Assembly: GCA_022036555.1 (NCBI GenBank)
Contig: CM039122.1
Location: 52,542,952 to 52,606,951 of the forward strand
Source: Microstegium vimineum
Lineage: Eukaryota > Streptophyta > Magnoliopsida > Poales > Poaceae
Reading direction: 5' to 3'
Length of the DNA: 64,000 bases
Of this stretch, positions 1 through 8,278 are shown piece after piece. The translations under genes and the position numbers were made by a program. Each line of letters starts with the position of its first letter. Positions within the stretch are counted from its first letter, which is position 1. The notes beneath the pieces were generated by a model. The model saw nothing but the letters and a program-made list of their open reading frames with translations. It did no database searches and was not told the origin of the DNA.

Positions 1-613
1 CATAGATGTTCAGTTCAACAACAATTGGCTCTCATCAAAATTCAGCTGGATTTGACTGTCTACCTAAATCAACAGCCCCGTAGGTGGGGAGAGCCAAGAG
101 AAGAGAAAATTAAGTTCATGAAATTAACATCATCCAACTAAATTTCAGAAGATAGGAAAAGATATGAAATTAACATCATCGAACTAATAGGGCGGTCTGC
201 AGCAGTGCGACAACCACACGATAGACAATCAAAGCTGCAGTAGTCAGCACCAGCAGAGAAGTCAGAGAGCAGAACCTTGCTATTTAGAAAAAAAATCTCA
301 CTGAAAAAGAAATCTAAACGACCAAAAAAAATTTGATACAAAACTATATACATGCATGCCAAAGCTAAATTTCTAGTGACTGAACAATTCATATACAGGG
401 ATAACCTGAGCCTCAAAAATAACCTAATTTGCTAGGGACTGAACCACATCCATGGCAAAGCTATTTTCCAGTGACTGAACAATGCGCATACAAGTAAATT
501 CTTCAGGAAGTCCCATTCATCATTTGCAAACATAGAGACCTAAGAAATTCATACCTGATCTTAATTCCAACAAAACGCCAGCGGGAGAAGGAGCGAAGAT
601 CGCACGCCACGAG
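1..613. other. AT-rich flank, no gene recognised
   Basis: I see no coding region with protein-like composition here. Short open frames on the minus strand are rich in Ser, Phe and Leu and look like chance. The stretch ends at the scaffold gap, so any gene crossing the gap cannot be judged. Confidence 0.5.
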
Positions 614-713
614 NNNNNNNNNNNNNNNNNNNNNNNNNNNNNNNNNNNNNNNNNNNNNNNNNNNNNNNNNNNNNNNNNNNNNNNNNNNNNNNNNNNNNNN
701 NNNNNNNNNNNNN
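614..713. other. Assembly gap of 100 N
   Basis: Exactly 100 consecutive N bases. This is the conventional placeholder for a scaffold gap of unknown size, so distances across it should not be trusted. Confidence 0.98.
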
Positions 714-1071
714 ACCATAAAATGTGGCAGACATAGTAGACATGAAAGGTGTATACTTAGAATACTAGTTTTAGTTGTCTTCTTCAAAATATTCAAACAA
801 TGTCAAGTGAATGAAGTTTAAAATGGTAAAAAAGAGAAAATCATGAAGAAAAATCACATATAGACCAAGAAACAATATATGTTGCCGCTAAAACATGAGA
901 GGTTGAAGATAGTAACCTTTCAACGAGTCGATGGAGGCGCAGAAGTGATCAAATGAAGCAATGACCGAAGAGGAGATGAAGAACAGAGCAAGAACAAGCA
1001 AGAACAGAGAGGAACAAATAATGGAGCTCTCGGGCTCGGGCAAGGGAGGAAGAGAGTTCAAATAGGGGGGG

Positions 1072-1286
1072 GGGCCTTTAGTCCCGGTCCATAGAACCAA
1101 CTGTGACTAAAGACCCAGAAATAGCCTCAGTTTGTGTCTTAAACCGCGGCTAAAGGTGGACCTTTAGACTAAAAGTTCCCCCCTGATAAACAGACGGGAC
1201 TAAAGGTACCTTTAGCTCTGGATGCAATTTTGACCGGGATTAAAGCTGATTTTGAAAATCAGCAAAAGGTGTGCTCTGTGGTAGTG
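1072..1286. mobile_element. CACTA-like element terminus with TTTAGTCCCGGT repeats
   Basis: The stretch carries several copies of a CTTTAGTCCCGGT/ACCGGGACTAAAG-like motif in both orientations. Such motifs are common in the subterminal regions of non-autonomous grass DNA transposons. It ends at 1281-1286 with GTAGTG, which reads CACTAC on the minus strand, the expected tip of a CACTA (EnSpm) element. The other end was not found and may lie beyond the gap. Superfamily assignment is inference from the tip and the repeat motif. Confidence 0.45.
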
Positions 1287-1289
1287 TGT

Positions 1290-1989
1290 CTTATATAATC
1301 CCATCATCACGGCTTGACTATACACTGTTTCATTGCACCGGTAATTAACCAGCTAGTGGTGGGCAAATTAAAGTACTGAAGCTGATGATGCAAATTAAAA
1401 GTGGGGAAAAGGCTTGTTGGATAGACCGTACCAATAATGCAAAAAGCTAAATGAGGTCACATTCCTGTAAATGTACGTTCCGTGTGCGTGCATACAACTT
1501 CTTGTGGACTTGGAGAATATTTGTTTTCTCTTCTTGATTCTCTTTTACGTAATCTGACAACAAAACTGTTCTTTTGTGCTAGGTATATCTATTTTGTTTT
1601 TCCTTATACACGTCGGCAAATCTTATATGGTATTATTCCTTCCTACTTTTGTCGAGGCCAGGCTAAGAGGGGATACAGTTAGATTAGGAGATGCTAGAGT
1701 ATCTTGTGGGCGCACGCTTCCATACATGGTTAGTGGAATACACGAGTCCAGCTCCCGGCAAAGCTCGCCGGTCGCCATCAGGCCCTAGTGAACTCTCTTT
1801 AGAAGCGTCGGCCTGGACGCGGCGTCGCCCTCATTCCGACCGTCCGATCGCGCCTATGGACGGCTAGGATCGCCCCCACGCCGCCGGTGTTTTTGCATAA
1901 AAGTCCTTCAATTTAGTTGAAATCAACCCGCCGTTCAGCCAAGACGACATGAACAGTAAATACATTCTATTTTCTTACGTCTAGGCCCT
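1290..1989. other. Intergenic, promoter side of the 2-6 kb unit
   Basis: No coding region recognised. Composition changes from AT-rich to mixed near 1750-1900, just upstream of the GC-rich leader starting near 2000. Confidence 0.4.
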
Positions 1990-2990
1990 TGTATTATAGA
2001 AATCAGTCGACCGAAGAAGAAGAAAATCAGATTTCGTTGATTTTTTGCGGTTACCCGCCCACCTGCCGCTTTTACGTAAAACACCCCCGCCCTCTAGCCA
2101 GACCCAGACCACCGCCCGCGTCCTCTCTCGATCCCAACCCCTCTTTCCCCTTCCTCTCGCCCGGTTCGCCTGGCCCCGGCTGCTGCGCCGCTCCGGCCTT
2201 ACCCGCTCTTCCCTAACTCTCTCCCTCTCCCTCTCCCTCCTGAAGTTGCGGCGCAGCGGCTGGCCGCGACGACGGCGACCTCCCCGCTGCGCGCGCGGCC
2301 GAATATCAGAGGCACCCTCCCCAGTCCTGGCCAGGGGGAGGGGCAAGACAAAGGCGAGTCCTGCTGAGAGAGAGAGGGAGGTGCGCGCTGGTGGGGAGGC
2401 AACCGCCAGCACGGCGGGGCAGCCACCAGCGGGCCTGGCGGCGTTGCGCCGCCGACGTGCGTCCCGGCGGAGCGCCTGCACGAAGCCGCGTGGGGGAGGG
2501 GAGAGCGGAAGGCGGGCCGCGGTGGGCAGCGCGCCGTGCCGCCGAGCGTGGTGGGGGGCAACACCTCGCTGCGTGCGCGGTGCGAACAGCCGCGTCGTCT
2601 AGGGTGGGGAGCGAGAGAGAGAGGGGGACGGCCAGGCCCCGACGGCCTCTCTCCCTTCCCCATCGCCCGGCCCGGCGCCCCTTCCCGCCAACCCCGACGC
2701 GGTCGGGTCCCTACTGCTCGCCGTAGCGTGCTCGGCGCGGGCGGCCACCACCGGCAGCCACATCCCTTCCGTGCCACCTCTGGCGCAGGCGGGCCCTTGG
2801 GGCACACCGACACCGTACCGTGCTCGGCGCAGGCAGTTGCGGCTGCGCTATCCCCGTCGAGCGCAGCTCTCTCCCTCCCCTCCCTGTAGATAAGTCATAT
2901 GCTTTTGGGGATTCTGGTTCTTCTGTGCAAAAAAAAAGGAGAGCGTGAGGATTTTTTGTGTGCATTTAATTGTTTTGTGTAAATCCAGGA
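1990..2990 (+). other. GC-rich 5' leader exon and intron of an unrecognised gene
   Basis: A 900-base GC-rich block (about 2090-2890) contains a CTCTCCCTCTCCCTC tract typical of grass 5' UTRs. It is followed by an AT-rich stretch ending in a good acceptor (AATCCAG, ending 2988) just before the ATG at 2991. Long frames in the block are open on both strands simply because of GC content. I do not call them coding. The exact transcription start and first donor cannot be fixed from sequence. Confidence 0.4.
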
Positions 2991-5930
2991 ATGGATGAGC
3001 CGAAGGTTTCAAGATGGAAACGAGCCAGGGCAACACCAGCCCCCGATGCCATGGCCAGAGGTTCTTTCCTGCTCGATTGTTGTTAGCATGCTCCAATTTT
3101 AGTTTTGTGATTTATGATTTTTGTGCAGGTTAATTTCGCCGACAAATTGATCTGTGTTAATTGCATGTGCCTCTTCCAGAGATTTGGATTTCATATACAG
3201 TTTGTTTCATATTTTGCTATGTTCTTCTACCATGTTTAGCTTTTGCAAATGCAAGGTTTTAGAGCAGAGTGCAATACTTTAGTGTTCTCAGTCAAGTGCA
3301 AATGACATACTAAATGTCTGGTTCTATCACTTTATTTACTGCCGACGGTCGAGTTTATTTACCCATGTTACTGCGACCAGTAGATTCACCAGATGAATAC
3401 CCTATCAAAATAAATTGTGAGCATCCTGCATTGCCAAAGCGCTAAACTGGTACGGGGCGGCACCAATTTCAGAGGCACGGGCCCGCTCTTTATTGTTTTT
3501 AGAAGTGCCGATTTCAGAGGCATGAGGTCAATGGCAGCAACTGAAGGTCTTGTTTTCTATACCAACTAATAAATTTTGGTTTACTTCATCATATTATTTT
3601 GGGGAATAGGACATACCACTGTCTGCAATTGTCTCGGGTACAAAGGCTTTATCTAATTATTTGCAGGGATTAGATAGAGTTTCTCTTTTTATTTCCTGGA
3701 TTTGTAGAAGCAATACCTTTTGCAGGAACACATGTTAACAAGATTGGAGATCAGTCTCGTGGATGGATGATTACATGGCATGAAAAAAGATTGTACAACC
3801 ACTCTTGGTAAGAATAAACTCAACTTGGCAAGTTTGATTGTGTACTCTGCTTCACACAATCTATTTTTACTATTATTCAGTTTGGTCGATTTACAGGATC
3901 TGCTTGTCCTTTTGAATTATAGAACCTGCACTACTGATGTAGGCTAACTTTCACATTGCCGGTCTTTTTTTTATTTCCTAATAATGGTGTCACTAACTTT
4001 GTAATGCCAGCGTTACTGTGTTTTGGGGCTCCAGTTGTAATGGTAACATTTTTTTTTAAAAAAAAAACAGGCCATACCCATTTAGGCTTGCTCGATGTTG
4101 CCTTTGCTGCTATATAAGTTGCTTGGTTCTGAGGTTTGCACTTCACCTATCTGGATATTTACGACATGTTAGGTTACATGTAGACACATCAAGCTTTATA
4201 AGTGTAGTTGCTAATAATTGGTGTTGCCTGCGCACTGTACCTCATTTCTCTTCAAAATTGTGACACCAAGAAACTCATTAGAAAATCCAAAGGTCTTTCT
4301 TCAGATCAGGATTAATTGTCGGCTTTGGCGTTGAACATGCAACATATTTTCCACATTGGCCAAAAACTTTGTCAAATGCTTGCACCTTTTTCCCATTTAA
4401 GTTACGAAAGATGCCATTTGCTGCCTTTGTTTAGGATCTCATTCACTGTTGCCACGTAATTTTTGGAGATTAGTGGTTTACACTTTTCTTCCTTAATTTT
4501 TAGTTGGTGAATGGTGCTGCATAATACCTTCTTCTAAAGTATAGCCTATGAGGAAAAGTATTTTTGCTGCTGCATAATTTTTGGAGATTAGTGGTTTACA
4601 CTTTTCTTCCTTAATTTTTAGTTGCTAAATGGCGGTGCGTAGCTTTTTGGAGATGGTTCATGGTGTCCTCTTTTTTTAATGGTTCCCTCAATATTACGCA
4701 GCGATGTATGTTCTATGCGACAATTTTGAGTCATCACAACTCCCATCATATGGTCAACCAAAAAACAGTTTTAATGTTGACCTCACCTTACATGCTGCAC
4801 CATGTGGCTTTAAGCAGTCTTAGGCTATTGGGCTCCAGTGGATGGCCACAAGGTTGTTTATTCACTCTACATTCTTAACTTAGTACAACTCTGTCTTTTT
4901 TTCTTCTTGGGCATGAACCACCAACCAATTTAAAATACTTTTGCCCTGTGGAGTACTGTGTTGAGCCAAGAAAACTCTACAATTCCAGGTTATTTTTAAA
5001 TGTCTTATTGGTACATGGCTGTTTTCTCAAATCCCAAAAAAGAATGTTAGGGTTCGGCTGCTTATTCAGTTGAAATCTTGCTTGGGTGGTACTAACGGTT
5101 GGTTGGTACTTACCAAATGTGGTGCAGGAGAATGAGCTTCTTCGGCATCGAACACCACCTAGCAGTAAAAAACAATGTTCTTTAGTCTTAGCCTATGAAA
5201 AATATGGTCAGTTTCTGCCAGAGTCTAAATGATATGATGTATGTCTCCTCCTATCTTCATGGTAATGGTTCAACATTTTTCCTTCTGATCATGTGCTTTC
5301 CTAATTTCAGTTAAGTTCTGTTTGGGACTGATCATGTGCTTTCCTAATTTCAGTTAAGTTTTGAGTTGGTCTACCTTCAACCTTCACATTGTGGTTCCAG
5401 CTCAAGCAATGATCCTGTTGCGATCTTTCAAAAACCTGTGGTTCATGTCATAGTCTAAACAATTAACAATATGATGTATGCCTCTTCCTTTCTTCATGGT
5501 AATGCTTCAGTTTATTGCCTGTTGATCATGTGCTTTTCTGATTTCAGTTAAGTTTTGATTTGGCCTACCTTGAACATTTGCACCGCGGTTGCAGTTCAAA
5601 CAATGATCATGCTGCTGATCATGTGCGCTCCATCTTGCTGTAATATACCTTTTAGGTGGGATAAAATGTTATCTTGGTAATTTCAAGTCCACTGGATTTT
5701 TTTAGAACCTGATTTATCTGATATCTGAATACCCTTGTTCTGTCCTCAGCTTCTTTATTTCTGCATATCTGAATATCTGATCACCTGAACGTAGCCTATG
5801 CGTTGTCAGTTTTGTGCATTTAATTATCTGTTTTCTATCCATCTATTTCAGCACCCACCTGTGGTGGCATATCGTCCATGAAAAAATTGGCCATGACTCG
5901 CCGTATGGACGTCCAAATCACTACCTGTAA
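2991..5930 (+). CDS. Possible small spliced gene, 76 residues, unrecognised
   Basis: Three exons with canonical borders join in one frame: 2991-3060 (ATG two bases after an acceptor; donor AGAG|GTTCTT), 3726-3807 (TTTTGCAG before, GTAAGA after) and 5852-5930 (ATTTCAG before, TAA at 5928-5930). The lengths 70, 82 and 79 give 77 codons including stop. The product begins MDEPKVSRWKRARATPAPDA, is basic, and is rich in His and Trp in the last third (positions about 40-76). I recognise no domain. Seen: splice sites, phase and open frame. Inferred: that it is translated. It could instead be a non-coding transcript or the 3' remnant of a longer gene, because short exons stay open easily by chance. 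The second intron is 2.0 kb and contains local duplications. Confidence 0.33.
4458..4630. repeat. Direct duplication of about 56 bp
   Basis: The stretch 4458-4513 (from AATTTTTGGAGATTAGTGG to TTTTTAGTTG) recurs almost unchanged at 4575-4625, about 117 bases on. Both copies lie in the large second intron of the 2-6 kb unit. Confidence 0.8.
5223..5625 (+). repeat. Imperfect tandem duplication in intron, unit about 230 bp
   Basis: Unit 1 starts at 5223 (GTCTAAATGATATGATGTATG region) and unit 2 at 5452 (GTCTAAACAATTAACAATATG region). They share the order ATGATGTATG, CTTCATGGTAATG, GATCATGTGCTTTYC, ATTTCAGTTAAGTT, and a CAATGATC end. Within unit 1 the stretch GATCATGTGCTTTCCTAATT is itself doubled (about 5287 and 5329). 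Each unit has an ATGATGT box and a downstream CTG(A/T) about 45 bases later, which recalls C/D-box small nucleolar RNAs. In unit 1 the flanks ATGA and TCAT could form a short closing stem. The snoRNA idea is weak, since unit 2 lacks the exact CTGA. Confidence 0.55.
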
Positions 5931-6009
5931 ATATGTATCCATCAATGTAATTATATATATCTGTAGTGTATGTGTAATATATATATCTGTAGTGTATGTG
6001 TAATGTATA

Positions 6010-6342
6010 TCCTACCTATATAAACCTAAATATATCCGGTTGCTCTTCTCAGAGCTTTGTTGTTTATTTATTAAAAATCTATGGCGTGTTTGACTGTCGC
6101 AGTTTCAAAGCTAACCTATTGATAGTGCAAAACCCTACTTGATTAGGCTGGAACTAAAACATTCATGGTACAACCATTTTTTAAGGCTGGATGGCGAAAT
6201 TCCTATGCTATTCATTTCTTTTACCTCAAGCGTTTCTCTCTTTTATCTGATTGCATTCACTTATATTTGTAATGTTAAAACTACTAAAACGTAACAACAT
6301 TTGGGTGCCAATCGGCGCGCATGGGCGCGCCCCTAGCACTAG
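6010..6342 (+). mobile_element. Candidate non-autonomous Helitron, 333 bp
   Basis: The 3' end has the features expected of a Helitron: a 7-bp GC stem (GGCGCGC 6314-6320, loop ATGG, GCGCGCC 6325-6331) followed 11 bases later by CTAG (6339-6342) and then host T. The proposed 5' end is TCCTACCTATATAAACC after host A at 6009, resembling 5' tips of short grass Helitrons. Insertion between A and T without target duplication fits the mechanism. The 5' boundary is less certain than the 3' boundary. It lies directly between the 2-6 kb unit and the amino acid permease fragment. Confidence 0.45.
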
Positions 6343-6423
6343 TATATATGCATCCGGCACAACCGCACGGCACAAGCAACCGTATATGTACGTCTGCAGT
6401 CCTAGGCGGCTGATGCAATCTCC

Positions 6424-7119
6424 ATGGGCCGGCTACGCGGCGTCACCACGCTCTTCTACCTCTGCTGCGGATGCTTCGGCTACGCGGCGTTCGGCGACGG
6501 CACCCGGGCAACCTCCTCACCGGCTTCGGCTTCTACGAGCCCTACTGGCTCATCGACCTGGCCAACCTCTGCATCGCTCTCCACCTCCTCGGCGGCTACC
6601 AGGCAAGCAAGCAAGGATTGAATTCAACTGCCACAAACTAAACAAACACCACCGTGCACTGCTGCACACTAGTTCCAGCATGGATCGATCTGACGCCGCC
6701 GCGCACTGCACGCACCGCACCGTGCCCTGCAGGTGTACACGCAGCCGGTGTTCGCGTTCGCGGACCGCAAGTTCGGCGGCGGGGCCACGGTGGTGGTGGA
6801 GGCAGCGCCGCTGCTGGGCGGCCGCATGCGCCGGGTGAACGTGTTCAGGCTGTGCTTCCGCACGGCGTACGTGGCGGCGACCACGGCGCTGGCCGTGTGG
6901 TTCCCCTACTTCAACCAGCTCATCGGGCTGCTCGGCTCCTTCACCTTCTGGCCGCTCGCCGTCTACTTCCCCGTGGAGATGTACCTCACCAGGAACAAGG
7001 TGGCGCCGTGGACCAACCAGTGGCTCGCCATCCATGCGTTCAGCTTCGTCTGCCTGCTCATCAGCGTCTTCGCCTCCGTAGGCTCTGCGGTGGGGGTGTT
7101 TGGGTCGGAGACGAGCTGA
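6424..7119 (+). pseudogene. Amino acid permease (AAP family) 3' fragment, frameshifted
   Basis: The fragment encodes the C-terminal part of a plasma-membrane amino acid/H+ symporter of the plant AAP family. Exon one (6424-6602) reads GVTTLFYLCCGCFGYAAFGD. After the GDGT codons near 6503-6505 the frame is lost, and restoring one C gives the AAP pattern PGNLLTGFGFYEPYWL. It joins at TACCAG to exon two (6733-7119, stop at 7117-7119), which reads VYTQPVFAFADRKFGG and ends VGSAVGVFGSETS. The intron 6603-6732 would be GC-AG (CAG|GCAAGC to CTGCAG|). AAPs are normally about 450-490 residues; here only about 190 remain and the first five or so transmembrane helices are absent upstream. Seen: truncation and frameshift. 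Inferred: pseudogene or captured fragment. The second exon is intact with several hydrophobic helices. Confidence 0.85.
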
Positions 7120-7322
7120 CGATATGCATGATTCGACTCTGCAAATGCAATTGCCGGCGGCAGTTCTAGGATGGGGGTCGGACCGCATCCGTCCAGCCAC
7201 ATGTTGTGTACATACAGTGCGCTTGTGTAATTAGAGTTTACCCACAATCAGGGGTACACTTGAAATTCCATTCTCTAGGCTACGTACGAAGATCTTGTGT
7301 ACAAGGTTTCTTTTTTCTTTTT

Positions 7323-7324
<2 letters not shown>

Positions 7325-7359
<35 letters not shown>
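7325..7359. repeat. Homopolymer tract of 35 G
   Basis: An uninterrupted run of 35 G on the plus strand, preceded by a T-rich run, about 200 bases downstream of the permease fragment stop. The true length is uncertain, because sequencing is unreliable in such tracts. Confidence 0.9.
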
Positions 7360-7360
<1 letters not shown>

Positions 7361-7740
7361 GATCATCTTGATGTATAATAAGTTGGTGAATTGTAAGGCT
7401 TCAAAGAGAGCAAGATTTGCAATTTTATGGTCTTTTTATTACGTACTCATCCGTTCTAAAATATATAGTGTTTATGTTTCAACCTTAAGTCAAATTTTGA
7501 TAACTTGCGGGTTTATAGAATGTATCAGCATGCACAATATCAAATTTATTCACTATCAAAGATAGCATTTTATGGTGTATTTAATGAAAATGTGATAGCT
7601 GTGGATTTTTGGTATATAATTTGGAGTTAAATAGACCTTTGGTCCATGAACTTGTCACATTGTGCCAGTCCGTGAATTCTTAAAACATGTTTTTGGATTG
7701 CAAGATCTTGCTCCCTTTTACTGAAGCAACATTGTTCCAT

Positions 7741-7860
7741 ACTATGCATAATGATATTTGAGACCACAGAAGTATTATCGGTGAATGGTAAGAACAAAAC
7801 GCATAACATTGTTTTAGAGACCATAGAAGTATTATCGATGAATGGTAAGAACAAAGTGTC
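7741..7860. repeat. Tandem duplication, unit about 57 bp
   Basis: The stretch from GAGACCACAGAAGTATTATC (7760) to GGTAAGAACAAA recurs at 7817-7855 with about three mismatches. No gene is recognised around it (7120-8278). It lies downstream of both the permease fragment and the ArfGAP gene. Confidence 0.75.
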
Positions 7861-8278
7861 AGCAAAATGCCACTTAAACCAGTGCAGCAGCATCGTCTCC
7901 AACGACAAAACCGAACAGGTCAGCCTCGTCTAGGCAAAACAAACAACGCGATAGCTACTGCAGCGCCAACGTGGCATCATCATCACTAGCTATAATTGTC
8001 ATCTCTTATAGGACACACAGGTCCTTTCAATGGGATAATACAACAACAATCAACAGACAACGAGTACTTACAAAGCATGACAACCCGTTACCATGGGGTA
8101 GGGGGGGCATGAAAGGCTGTGAGTATAACCGACCGTTACACAAGTATATTCTACAATGACATTTTTAACAGATTCAAGCCATCCAGTAAAAATGTCAAGA
8201 CCATAAAGTGGACAGCTTGAAAACATCGATGTATCTTCAGGATAGATTTTTGGACGGATCAGGGGAGTTATCATTAGT

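Noticed and set aside
2045..2813. Long GC-rich frames on both strands (up to 204 codons)
   Set aside because: They overlap on opposite strands, have Arg/Pro/Ala-only composition and match no family; a GC-rich leader explains them better.
2885..2915. GTCATATGCTT resembling the start of 18S rRNA
   Set aside because: Only about 11 bases agree and nothing rRNA-like follows.
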